Positions 10,588 to 21,402 of a DNA stretch of 64,000 nucleotides are shown here, piece by piece. The notes beneath the pieces were generated by a model that saw only the letters and a program-made list of their open reading frames with translations, searched no databases and was not told the DNA's origin. The stretch spans positions 18,943,192-19,007,191 of the forward strand of contig OX031061.1 in assembly GCA_943736015.1 (NCBI GenBank). Direction: 5' to 3'. This stretch comes from Tridacna crocea. Its lineage: Eukaryota > Mollusca > Bivalvia > Cardiida > Cardiidae. A program made the position numbers and the translations under genes. Numbering within the stretch: position 1 is the stretch's first letter; each line of letters opens with the position of its first letter.

Positions 10588-11568
10588 GTTTCACACCACT
10601 CCAAACTGAAAGCACTTGCAGACGACAAATGTAACTCAAAATTTGAAAATCTATTTTCCAGCAGAGTTCAAACATTGTGGGAAAAGAACAAAATGCTGAT
10701 TCTTTACATAACGACGAAATTTCAGGCCAGTCCGATTTCAAAGCGATCGCAAATGACAAAATAAATGTTACCCAAAATAGAAACTTGTTTTCCATCAGGG
10801 TACAAATATTGTGGGTGAAAGAGAAAAATGCTGGCTCTTTACCTAATGACAAAAGAGTCATACGTGATGAAGGTTGCCACGTGTCAGTGTTAAACGTCCT
10901 CTCATTTCAAATTTAGCGCACATTTTGTAGCTTATGTAAGTTCATATCGTGTGTACCAACCCGTGACACCTACCTATCACCCCTTTATCCGGTGTTAAAC
11001 ATTTCAAAGGCATGTGACGTTACTAACAAAGATGTTTATTTGAAAACATTGTAGCAACAGAAGAAAATGCTGGTGACATCATAAAAGATGATCAAACTCA
11101 CGAACGGTCTTAACGATGGGTTATTCGTTAACATTATGGCAAAAGAAGAGAAATAGAAAATAGTGAGTTACGCGTGGTTAACAAACGCCCATTTTCGCGA
11201 AAGAAAACATTGCGGCAAAAGGATAAAAAAAAAAAAACACGACTCTCTTGTTTCTCCCGTTTCTGTCTAACTGTTCCTCTCCCAAGTGACAAAACTTTAG
11301 ACTATAACCAAATTCATAGCGTCTGCAGCTGTGTGTGCGTAGAAAAAAACGTTTGCAGACGAACATTGTGGCAAAAGACTAAAATGTTGGTGACATAGAC
11401 AATCAAACTAACGAATGGTAAAGCATTTCTGGAAAACGATGTAACAAAATGACTGAGTTTCACACCATTCCAAACTGAAAGCACTTGCAGACGACAAATG
11501 TAACTCAAAATTTGAAAATCTATTTTCCAGCAGAGTGCAAACATTGTGGGAAAAGAACAAAATGCTGG
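10588..11568 (+). repeat. PBM-MITE half-copies duplicated inside the Polinton arm
   Basis: Segments at about 10588-10697, 10698-10830 and 11458-11568 match one arm of the type A PBM element (CAAACTGAAAGCACTTGCAG.. to ACATTGTGGGAAAAG) but end shortly after the hairpin start. Between them lies the second subterminal repeat. The 10588 and 11458 segments are nearly the same sequence, so they were duplicated together with the arm. Confidence 0.65.
10857..11165 (+). repeat. Subterminal direct repeat, copy 2
   Basis: Diverged direct copy of 9703-10010, including the TTTAGCGC..ACATTTTGTAGCTTATGTA block and the AACATTATGGCAAAAG block. It shows that the left arm grew by segmental duplication, one copy being partly inside the TIR. 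Confidence 0.8.
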
Positions 11569-11794
11569 CCCTTTGCCTGACGACAAAATTTCAGATCGGT
11601 CCAAGTTCAAAGCACTTGCAGACGACAAAAGAAATGTAACTGAAAATTTGAAGTTTCTTTTCCAGCAGTCTGCAAACATTGTGGGAAAAGAACAAAATTA
11701 TGGTTATCAGCACATTTTCTCCATTTTCCACGAAATTTTCAAAAGGCTTCTATACCAGAGCCATACAAAAAGGGATTGGTTAAGAAAGGGTTAA
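11569..11794 (-). mobile_element. PBM MITE, type A-, inside the Polinton
   Basis: Runs from CCCTTTGCCTGACGACAAAA to AAGAAAGGGTTAA with a decayed central hairpin (TATGGTTATCAGCA). It is the only roughly full-length PBM copy in the left arm. Confidence 0.6.
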
Positions 11795-12000
11795 ATCGTC
11801 CTACATCTCACTAATATTTCGGTTGCCCTTGGAAGTACTTTTTAAAAAGCGCGCGAAGCTAAACTGGTGGATGTGACAAAGCGAAAATAAACGATGTCTG
11901 GCGTGCGCGCCAAAGTATTGGCGGGCTTTTTTTTTTTCTACCAAAATGACGGGGTAGCCTAAAATTCATGCATGGAAATTGAGCGGGATGTGTGTGTGCT

Positions 12001-12007
12001 TATAAAA
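12001..12007 (+). promoter_or_regulatory. Candidate TATA box for the rightward Polinton transcript
   Basis: TATAAAA at the left edge of the region preceding polB, after a short TG run. If used, transcription would start near 12030 and the leader would run through a 110-bp tandem repeat to the splice donor at 12707. A second TATA lies at 12546. Confidence 0.45.
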
Positions 12008-12215
12008 TAGCTAGGCTCTCCTTGGGGATTTATTTTAGCCCGGTGTCTTGTGAGCCTGAGTGGTCTAGTAAATTTATACAAATAACCTTACCCATATTTT
12101 GGAATTTTACGTTGAGTTTTAGTCGATGTTTAGCAAACCTTACTTTTGAAAATAAAATCCAAAGTGTTTAATGTGGAGTTAGGTGAAAGATGGAATTATA
12201 CGCATAGTGAATATT

Positions 12216-12540
12216 GGATCTTTATGGCTCGAGTTTCTCTAGATCTATAACGAAACTATTTTGGATTTATTGTGTTTGTGTTTGTATTATGTGACTTGCT
12301 AGATTTGTATGGAATAATACGCATTGGATCTTTATCAGTCGACTTCCTCTGGATCTATAACGAAACTATTTTGGATTTACTGTGTTTGTGTTTGTATTAT
12401 GTGACTTGCTAGATTTGTATGGAATTATAAGCATTGGATCTTTATCAGTCGACTTCCTCTGGATCTATAACGAAATTATTTTGGATTTATCATGTTTTTT
12501 TTTTTTTGTTTTGATAGTCTGTGACTTTTGCTGGATCTGT
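12216..12540 (+). repeat. 110-bp tandem repeat, about 2.8 copies
   Basis: GGATCTTTAT recurs at 12216, 12326 and 12436, an exact 110-bp period; copies share GATCTATAACGAAACTATTT and TTGTATTATGTGACTTGC. It lies between the two candidate TATA boxes, so it could act as an upstream element or simply be satellite. Confidence 0.85.
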
Positions 12541-12545
12541 GGTGA

Positions 12546-12555
12546 TATATAAAAA
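12546..12555 (+). promoter_or_regulatory. Second candidate TATA box, closer to the leader splice donor
   Basis: TATATAAAAA. A start about 30 bases downstream would give a leader exon of some 130 nt ending at the strong donor CAG/GTTAGT (12706/12707), with one short upstream reading frame (ATG at about 12650, stop by 12691). The matching acceptor TTATTTCAG/AG sits at 15067, just before the polB ATG. Confidence 0.45.
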
Positions 12556-12776
12556 TATGTGTCAAGTCTTGTGTGGCCAGAATCACACAGCTACTCCGTG
12601 TCTTCTGTGAAACATTTACTCGACTTTGGATTATTATTTTTTCTTAAACATGGTGGAAACACTTTTGGAAAGAACCATTCTACTGACTTGAGACTCACAA
12701 TTACAGGTTAGTCAAGCTTTAGCCAGCACAAACTATCTGTGTATCACCAGAACAAATGAGATCTGTTGTTTATACC

Positions 12777-14100
12777 TTTGTCTGCCTATCTGTCTGCCTG
12801 TCTGTCCGTCTGCCTGTCTGTATGTCTTTCTGCTTGTCTGTCGGCCTGCCTGTCTTTCTGTCTGTCTCTCTACCCGCATGCCTGCCAGCCTGTCTTTATC
12901 TCTCTCTTTTTCTCTACCTCTCAATTTTTCTGTCTGTCTAATTTTCTCTCTTCTCCTTTTCTGTCTATCCGACTTTCTTTCTTCTTTTCTATCTGCCTGG
13001 CTTTCTCTTTTGCCTGTCCCACTATCTCTCTATCTGACCCTATTTCTCACTGTCTTGTCTTTCTGTCTGTCCCTCTACCCGCATGCCTACCACCCTGTCT
13101 CTCTCTTTTTCTCTAACTCTCAATTTCTCTGTCTGTCTGACTTTTTCTCTTCTCCTTCTCTGTCTATCCGACTTTCTCTCTTCTCCTTTTCTTTCTATCC
13201 GACTTTCTCCCTCTCCCTTCTTCTTTTCTATCTGACTGGCTTTCTCTTTTGCCTGTCCCGCTGTCTCTCTATCTGACCCTGTTTCTCACTGTCTTGTTTT
13301 TCTGTCTGTCTCTCTACCCGCATGCCTACCACCCTGTCTCTCTCTTTTTCTCTCCCTCTCAATTTCTCTGTCTGTCTGACTTTCTTGTCTCTCTACCCGC
13401 ATGCCTACCACCCTGTCTCTCTCTTTTTCTCTACCTCTCAATTTCTCTGTCTGTCTGACTTTTTCTCTTCTCCTTCTCTGTCTCTCCGACAATCTCTCTT
13501 CTCCTTTTCTTTCTATCCGACTTTCTCCCTTCTTCTTTTCTATCTGACTGGCTTTCTCTTTTGCCTGTCCCACTGTCTCTCTATCTGACCCTGTTTCTCA
13601 CTGTTTTGTTTTTCTGTCTGTCTCTCTACCCGCATGCCTACCACCCTGTCTCTCTCTTTTTCTCTCCCTCTCAATTTCTCTGTCTGTCTGACTTTTTCTC
13701 TTCTCCTTCTCTGTTTATCCGACTTTCTCTCTTCTTTTCTTTCTATCCGACTTTCTCCCTTCTTCTTTTCTATCTGACTGGCTTTCTCTTTTGCCTGTTT
13801 CTCACTGTCTGTTTCTACCTCTCAGTTTCTCTGTCTCTCTATCTGACTATCTTCTCCTTATCTGCATCTGTTTCTCGATCTGTGTGTTTCTATCTGTCTG
13901 TCTGTCTCTTTTTCTCTCTTTCTCTACCTCTCAGTTTCTATGTCTATCTGACTTTCTTCTCTGTTTCTCACTGTGTCTCAACCTCTCAGTTTCTCTCCTT
14001 GTGTGTCTCTCTGTGTGTCTGTCTGTCTGCCTAGCTGCCTGCCTGCTTCTCTCTCTCTCTTTCTCCGCCTGTCTGTCTATCTCTTTAATTTTTTCACCTC
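12777..14100 (+). repeat. Pyrimidine-rich (TCTG/CTGT) satellite in the presumed leader intron
   Basis: About 1.3 kb almost free of purine runs on the + strand. It starts as (CTGTCTGC)n and becomes a higher-order repeat of roughly 240-310 bp, with the block CTCTACCCGCATGCCTACCA returning four times. All six frames give low-complexity serine/leucine/phenylalanine or arginine/glutamate peptides, which are not genes. It lies between donor 12707 and acceptor 15067. Confidence 0.85.
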
Positions 14101-15067
14101 CCTCTCAAGAAGGACCTCACCATTAAAGCATGTAAAGGTTTCCTACCTGAACGAAATGTCCACCTGAAGTATTCGATTCTAAACCTGTGCAGCATGTTCT
14201 TGTCTTACCATGCATTTTCAAAACTGAATTTCTCGGTATTTAAACAGAATTCCAGCTTGAAAAAAAAAAAAATTAACATGGCAAGACAGCTTAATTTTCA
14301 AATCTTTGTTTCTCAATAGAAAGTCGTAATCCTTGCACATTTAAACACAGTCACGAAAAAAAAAATCCAGCAAGAAATAAATCTCGTTTGATTATATCCA
14401 GGTTTTTTTTTTTTAGTCCACATTATAACCACAAAGTACATGTATCTGCGTATAATTCACATAACGTTACACTTACCTGGTTTTGGGGGTTAAATATTTT
14501 CTACATGTAGTCCGTAGCCTTGACAACGGAGATAAAATTCAATTGTAGCTTAGTGACGCGTTTAAAGGTACCGCGTCACATTAAAACATGCGAAAACGCC
14601 TCTAGTAGCACCGAGGAAATCAAAATTTGAGTTTTGGAAAATCTTTTTTTTTTTAAACGATGTCTTTTTATGTTCGATATTCTATATCACACAATACGTT
14701 GCGGGTATGGGTGAATATTTTTTCTGTACTTTAGACTTACGAAAGTAGCGAGTTCACTAAAATCACATCATGTGTAATCAAAGCGCTGAAAGTTCCGAGT
14801 GTGATATGTTTACTGATGAATGCAATGTGGCCATATCAAAGCACTGACTGTACTGAATGTATTATGTTTCCAAAGGTGTGAATTTTTGTAAGATCAAAGC
14901 ACTGTAAGTACCGATGTTTCACAATGACATACAATCATAGTACAGAAAATAGCGAATGTTCAAATCAAAACACTGAAATACCCAATGTAACATTGCGACA
15001 ATTCTCGGTGTCTGCTACAGATGAATTTACAAGTTAGAAATTGAAGATTAATTTATTTTTATTTCAG
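14101..15067 (+). other. Non-coding part of the presumed leader intron
   Basis: No credible reading frame. It holds short poly-A/T runs and a loose repeat of CAAAGC(A/G)CTGA..GTACCGA..ATGTTT between about 14750 and 15000. It ends at a good acceptor (TTATTTTTATTTCAG) three bases before the polB start codon. Confidence 0.5.
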
Positions 15068-15070
15068 AGA

Positions 15071-15175
15071 ATGTCTGTCTGCCGATGGTGTGGGGCGTTC
15101 TTTAATGAACCCAATCAATTGAACGACCATGAAGAAGTACACAAGTTGATAGATGGTTTAGGGGGATATATGACT
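15071..15175 (+). CDS. polB: polB exon 1 (zinc-finger exon)
   Basis: 35 codons from ATG, encoding a canonical finger (C-x2-C .. H-x4-H) ending in a phase-0 donor (ACT/GTAAGT). Without this exon the polymerase would start at the internal ATG at 15557 and lose a further 36 residues of open frame that continue upstream to the acceptor at 15448. This is why I place the start here. Confidence 0.8.
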
Positions 15176-15330
15176 GTAAGTTTACGTGACTAGAATATCT
15201 GAAATGTAACCACATTGGTTCAGGAATTTTCTTTTAGCACAATATTTAAACAATTTTAATGGTAATCATTTTAAAATGAACTGCAACTCAGTGCTTTGCA
15301 AGTAACTCCCTACTCTCCCTGTCAGTCAGT

Positions 15331-15395
<65 letters not shown>

Positions 15396-18300
15396 TCTCA
15401 GTGAACGTGTGTATTTAATAAATGTTTTTTATTTTTGTATACTTCTAGATACCTGCTGATCCCTCTCAACAAATATGCCACAGTGAATACTCGACAAAAT
15501 CTTCTCTGGAACGACACGTAAATACAGAGCACACAGGTCAAAACTATCAATGTTCCATGTGTCACAAAAGTTTCAACAGGCTGGATAATAAAAATCGTCA
15601 TGAGAAAACTTGTTCAGAACGCCATGTAATTACAGATCACAATGGTCAAAAGTATCATTGTTCCACGTGTCACAAAAGTTTCAACAGGTTGGATAATAGA
15701 AAACGACACGAGAAAACTTGTACATACACAGGCCATGTCTGTCCGACATGCAACAAACGCCATTCCACGGCACATGGTCTGCGCAGACATCTTCAGTGCC
15801 ATGGGAGAGAACATGCACCTTCAAAACAATCGACCGTCACTCGTCCCCCTCAGAGTTTGAATTCCATAACGACGAGTCACAGTTCAGTTGCGCCCTCTGA
15901 ACCTTCAACTCGCTCCTCATTTCGATGTCGGCGTTGTACACGATCATTCGAGAATCGCCGTGACCTATATTTACATGGAATGCAGGAGCACTATCAAGTC
16001 GGCGGTGCTTTGCAACCACGCCCCTGGAATAATGCAAATGCACCTTGGATCCGAGAAGGTGAAGACCAACAGCTACGGGAAGTATATGAGGCTAATGCTC
16101 CATTGATTTTAGAGCCTCATAACCTTGGCCCCGTTCGCTCTGTCTATAACTTTCCTATAGACAATGATATCACACTTGTCCAGCTTATGGGTTTTGCCGA
16201 CAACATATACAACAGGGAACAACGAGCCTTTCGTCTTAACATTGTATTTGGAGTGATTCTACAACACCGAGAGACGGGACAATATCGATATTTTGTGCCG
16301 TATAATAATAACGGCATTTTTGAACGTCCCTTCTACGTATCAAAAAGGGCGGATTTAAATCGTTTGCGCTTGCGCCTTCGCAGACTGGAAATTATTGAGG
16401 AACTTTTGCGCCACAGACCAGACACCAAATGGATTCCTGTGTTAATGACCAACGTACATTATATCATTTTCAACACCAATTACCCGATAGGTCAAGGCCA
16501 GTTGCCTGATTACCTTTTAAAGAAGGATTGTATCTACCCATTGGTGAAAAATCGACATACGGGCAAATCGTACACAGACAATCTGTGCGCTTTCCGATGT
16601 TTAGCTCTACATCGAGGTCACGACATCAAATCCATCGAAGGTCCTGCTCAAGATTTCTATAAACAGTGGTCCGACCAACCAACGAGAGAATTTGAAGGCT
16701 TAAACTTCGAAGATTTTCCAAGCTTTGAAAGATTATTCCTTGTCAATTTAGAAGTCTACAACTTGACAGAGGACGGTTTTGCCCATTCCGTTTACAAATC
16801 TAGGGGTCAACAAGGTTCCACCATGTACGTTAATCTCTACCAGAATCATTTGTCTTACATTCGCGATTTTGCCATCTATGCCAAGAAATACCAGTGTAAA
16901 ACCTGCGACCGTCATTTTGATAGATCATTCAATTTACATCGACACCAACGGTCTTGCGACAAAAAGACGCATTTCGTATATCCCGGGGGATTTTACCAGT
17001 CCACAGAATCTATTTTCGAAAAATTGGAACAATACGATATCCATGTTCCGGAAAAGGAGCGATTTTTTCCCTGGTTTATTTGTTATGATCTGGAGGCTTT
17101 GTTGGAACCAGTTGATGACCGCCCGACCATTATGCTGCAATGGACACAGAAACATATACCCGTCAGCGTGTCCATCTGTAGTAACGTCGAGGGATATACG
17201 GAACCTACATGTATTGTAGAGGAATCTCAAGACAGATTAGTGGGAAAAATGGTCGGTAAGATGAAAGACCTTGCCAGTCGCGTCTTAGAACTGGCCGAAG
17301 ACAAGTGGGGATGGGTGTTAGAGGCCATCGACGAACAGTTACGTCATCAAGAGAACGATGACGTAGAATTAAATGATACTGAAGACTGGTTAGAAGAAGA
17401 AGCCGGGGAAGACGATGCACCAGAATTTACCAGCGAGAAAAACCATCCATTGAGAAAGTTGTACGGTCAATTTGAGGGATACATGTCTCAAGTTCCCGTT
17501 TTGGGGTTCAACTCGGCCAAGTACGACCTCAATCTTATCAAACAAAGTATAGCAAGACACCTAAACATGCACGATGAAGAACAGAAGGGAACATTCGTTG
17601 TTAAGAAATGCAATGCGTATGCCTGTATTGCATCGGATCAGTTAAAATTTCTGGACATGTCACAGTTTCTCGCAGCTTGCTCCTCGTATGCCGGGTTCTT
17701 GAAAGCTTTTAACGTGGAAGAGGCGAAAGGCTTTTTTTGTTACGATTGGTTTACTAGCATCGAGAAGTTACATTATCCATCCTTGCCGGATCATAAAGAC
17801 TTTTACAGTGCCCTGAAAGGTTGTAACATCAGCGCAGAGGACTACCAATTTTGTCAGAAAGTGTGGGCTGACAAGAAGATGTCTACGTTTAAAGACTTTC
17901 TCGTCTGGTACAACAATCTAGACGTGGGACCTTTTGTCAATGCTGTAGAACGTTTCCAAAAGTTTTACTTTGACAAAGGCCTCGATGTTTTCAAAACGGC
18001 CATTTCCGTACCAGGTATTGCCAGACAGCTGTTGTTTAGGTCTGCCCGAAACCAGCATGCTAACTTTGCCCTTTGTGACCAAAGCAACAGCGATCTTTAC
18101 CAAACTATCAAACAGAATATTGTAGGTGGGCCTAGTATCATATTCACACGTCATCATTGCGCAGGGAAAACCCGGATACGGGGAGGGAAACTTTGCCGGA
18201 CCATTCTTGGATTCGATGCAAATGCACTCTATCTACAAGCTATAGGAAAACCTATGCCAGTAGGTCCTTTTGTGCGTAGATTAGCCAACAACGACTTCCG

Positions 18301-20170
18301 ACCCGAAATACGAGATAAATACATGGCTGCATATTACTGGATGGATTGGCTTATTCATACGCATGGTTTAAACATTCAGCATAAATTAAATTCGGGACGA
18401 GAAGTCAAAATAGCGCAATTCCCAGTCGATGGTTATGTTCCCGCTACTAGTCCTGGAGGAAAAGCAACCGTCTTCCAGTTCCACGGATGCTACTGGCACG
18501 GACATCTTTGTTCCGTCACAAAAGGGATCAGAGACAAAACATGGAAGGCAACAAGATCCCAGAAATTCAACAAAACCAGAAAAACTACGGCCTTTCTAAA
18601 AAGGGACCATCAAGTTATTGAAATATGGGAATGTCAGTTTCGCGAGTACTGTCGAAAGAACCCGGCGATCTACGATTTCATCGATTCCATGCGCCCTGGT
18701 TTTTTCCAAAGACATAAAGGCAAAATTACGGAGAATGACATTCTCCAAGGTGTTTTTGAGGAAGAATTATTCGGTATGGTGGAGGTCGACATTGAGGTAC
18801 CCAAAGAATGGCCATGGTATTTTCGACACCCAAGTTTGACACCCTACCAGTATTTTCAGGAAATGTCTCCTTTGTTTTGCACGACTGACATCCCATTTGA
18901 AGCAATCGGCCATCATATGCAGGATCATGTGAAGGCTTATAATTTGCCCCAGGTAACCCGACGATTGTTGGTGGGAGGTATGAAGGGGAAACAAATGCTG
19001 ATTGCCACACCCCTTCTCAGATGGTACTTAAAACACGGCATGGTCGTCACTAAGATCTATCAAGTAGTCGAATTCCAAGCCCAGCGTTGCTTCAAAGATT
19101 TTGTACAAGAAGTTAGCGACGCCCGTCGTCAAGGGGATGTTAACCCAGATACAGCCATTATAGCAGAAACCATGAAGGTCATCGGGAATTCCGGCTACGG
19201 CTCCCTGATCATGGACAAATCTAAGCACCGAAACATACAATATATTCAAGGTGAAAATGAAACTTGCCTGAAAGTAAACGATCCCTTATTCCGAGTTGTA
19301 GACTGTCTGGATCCCGAAGAACAGTATTACGAGATAGAAATGGCCAAACGCAAAATCAAGCTGGATTTGCCCATTCAGCTCGGGTATTTCATCCTGCAGT
19401 ATGCTAAGCTCAGGATGCTTGAGTTTTACTACAATTTCATGCTTGAATACGTAGAAAAATCGGATTTCCAGTGGTGTGAGATGGACACGGATTCAGCTTA
19501 CATGGCCATTTCAGGGTCAAGCTTAGAGCAGGTGATTAAACCGGACATGATTGAGAAATACCGTCATGGACTCAAAAGCTTTTGTACAGATGACGAGATA
19601 GAGGCCGATGCACAAAACCACTGGTTTTTGCGCACTTGTTGTAGCAAACATACCAAATACGATAAGCGCACACCTGGTTTATTTAAACTCGAGTATCAAG
19701 GTGACGAAATGATCGGGTTGTGTAGCAAAACGTATATTGTGCGAAAAACGAAAACAGTTAGACCTTCTGTAAATCACATTGTTGCCCTTCGTCTTTTAAA
19801 TCGTGCCAAACATAGAAAGACCAAAATACGTCAACTAGCACCTCTTCGTAAAATCCACGAATTTAAATTCAGTTCTAAAGGAGTCAGCAAACGTCATCTG
19901 AAAGCTCCCATGACCAAATTTCGCCATGTGTTAAAGAACCGTAAAGCCGAAAGCAGCTCCAACCATGGATTTCGAGTCAGAGATAACACCATCTACACCT
20001 ACACCCAGGAAAGGAGAGGTTTCTCTTACTTCTACTGTAAAAGAAAAGTGCTAGACGATGGCATCAACACTATACCTCTGGACATCACGTTATGTCCCAT
20101 ACCCCATCAAGAACAAGAAGTCAACGACCAAGAGCTCATTGATATGTTAGCCACTAATTTCGAAGATTAG
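15071..20170 (+). CDS. polB: Protein-primed family B DNA polymerase with N-terminal zinc fingers (two exons)
   Basis: Replicates the element by protein priming. Exon 1 is 15071-15175 and exon 2 15449-20170; the GTAAG donor at 15176 and CTTCTAG acceptor at 15448 keep the frame (phase 0), giving about 1608 residues. The first 200 residues carry four clear Cys2His2/Cys2HisCys fingers plus a degenerate one, and another finger lies near residue 480. Exonuclease motifs: YDLEA near 580, FNSAKYD near 719, YNNLD near 854. Polymerase motifs: FDANALY near 956, KVIGNSGYGS near 1279, MDTDS near 1379, all intact. A conserved DNLCAFRCLALH block before the exonuclease is typical of Maverick PolBs; its role is unknown to me. 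Family length is usually 1100-1300, so the excess is the finger-rich N-terminus. The ATPase gene starts 45 bases later. Confidence 0.95.
15322..15400 (+). repeat. (CT)n microsatellite in the polB intron
   Basis: About 75 bases of CT dinucleotide interrupted by one TATC, inside intron 15176-15448; it adds to the pyrimidine tract before the acceptor. Confidence 0.95.
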
Positions 20171-20215
20171 TTCTTTAAGAAGGCGGCTCAATAGTTACAC
20201 ACAACCATTAGCAAA

Positions 20216-20857
20216 ATGTATCCCTTTCCGGAATGTACTTCTATCGCTGTGTCGGGGGCCACCATGAGTGGCAAATCGTTTTGGACTTTTCGCTTATTGA
20301 GGGAGAAAGAGGATATGTTTATCTCACCACCAGAAAAGGTGTTGTATTGCTATGGCATCTACCAACCTTTATTTGAGAAGATGGAGAAGGAGTTGCCTTT
20401 CGTCACTTTCTATCAAGGCTTACCTAACGAGGACTTACTGCAAAGTTTCGCTTCTACCAACAGTTGCAACTTGGTAATTCTTGACGATCTAATGAGCAAC
20501 GTCACCTCATCCGTGGAAATGGAAAACCTGTTTGTGAAGGGCGTGCATCATTTACATCTGAGTGTGCTGTATATTAATCAAAACGTGTTCTGCAAAGGAA
20601 AACATAGTCGCACGATCAACCTTAACACTCACATTTTTGTTTTGATGAAAAATCCCAGGGACGTATCGCAACTGCAGTGTTTGGCTAGACAAGCCTTTTT
20701 GGGTAAAAGCAACTTCCTGATGGAAGCTTATAAAGATGCCACTTCGAAACCTTACGGTTATTTGGTATTGGACTTCTCCCCAGGCACCATAGACGATTAT
20801 CGAGTGAGAACCAACGTTTTTCTATCGGAGGATACTGTAATATACCAGTCAGTATGA
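20216..20857 (+). CDS. FtsK/A32-like genome-packaging ATPase
   Basis: 213 residues. Walker A is GATMSGKS near residues 19-26 and Walker B VILDDL near residues 86-91. A conserved YINQN follows near residue 122, as in the sensor region of A32-like packaging ATPases. Known role: pumping the element's DNA into capsids, part of the morphogenesis module with capsid proteins and protease. The stop overlaps the next start (ATGA at 20854-20857), so it may share a transcript with the PY gene. Confidence 0.93.
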   Translation: MYPFPECTSIAVSGATMSGKSFWTFRLLREKEDMFISPPEKVLYCYGIYQPLFEKMEKELPFVTFYQGLPNEDLLQSFASTNSCNLVILDDLMSNVTSSVEMENLFVKGVHHLHLSVLYINQNVFCKGKHSRTINLNTHIFVLMKNPRDVSQLQCLARQAFLGKSNFLMEAYKDATSKPYGYLVLDFSPGTIDDYRVRTNVFLSEDTVIYQSV

Positions 20858-21402
20858 AGAAAATGATCTTGCTACCTTACGATCGTTATCAACGTTTGCT
20901 ATCAGCCAGCGAGTCTCCGACTGAAGGCTTTAAAACACATGCTGTTCAACCCTTTTCAAAAAACTATGTTGAAGAAAAAGAAAACGACACAAAAAGAAGC
21001 GAGAGGAGTGAGCTTGAGGACCGAGGAAATACTTTAGCATCATTGCTGCCTTATTTTTCAAAATCTATTCGAAATCAGGTGCAAAGCCTTCTTACTTATA
21101 TTCAGCCACACGTCTCATGGAACTCGAAAGGAGAAGTGATTTTAAAAGGTACCCTGATACCTGGTTCTAACATCGTCGATCTGATCAAGGTGCACATGAA
21201 GGACTATAAAGACTTTCGACCCGTGGGCAAAGATGCATTCGGTGAGCTCCTGATTGAGCTCAATGTTCCGACGAGTTTGCTAGCAGCGAGCGCGAGACAT
21301 CAGATAGGCAAAGGTACTTTACCACCTCCCCCGGGTATCCCCGTCAAAAGAAAAGTACCAGAGAAAATTGTGACTGGAAAAGTAAAATGGTTTCGACTGT
21401 AA
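20854..21402 (+). CDS. PY-like Polinton protein, function unknown
   Basis: 182 residues. It begins with ILLPYDRYQRLL, the signature by which I recognise Polinton PY proteins. A lysine/glutamate-rich spacer (about 45-65) follows, then a helical domain and a proline stretch PPPPGIP with a basic tail (KRK). It overlaps the ATPase by 4 bases and the integrase by 16. No enzymatic motif is visible. The basic, proline-rich C-terminus could suit a structural or DNA-binding role, but that is inference. Confidence 0.75.
   Translation: MKKMILLPYDRYQRLLSASESPTEGFKTHAVQPFSKNYVEEKENDTKRSERSELEDRGNTLASLLPYFSKSIRNQVQSLLTYIQPHVSWNSKGEVILKGTLIPGSNIVDLIKVHMKDYKDFRPVGKDAFGELLIELNVPTSLLAASARHQIGKGTLPPPPGIPVKRKVPEKIVTGKVKWFRL

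Noticed and set aside
12733-14167. Several 60-157-codon frames on both strands in the pyrimidine satellite
   Set aside because: Composition is entirely serine/leucine/phenylalanine (or arginine/glutamate on the other strand) and follows the DNA repeat; no domain, and frames overlap one another.
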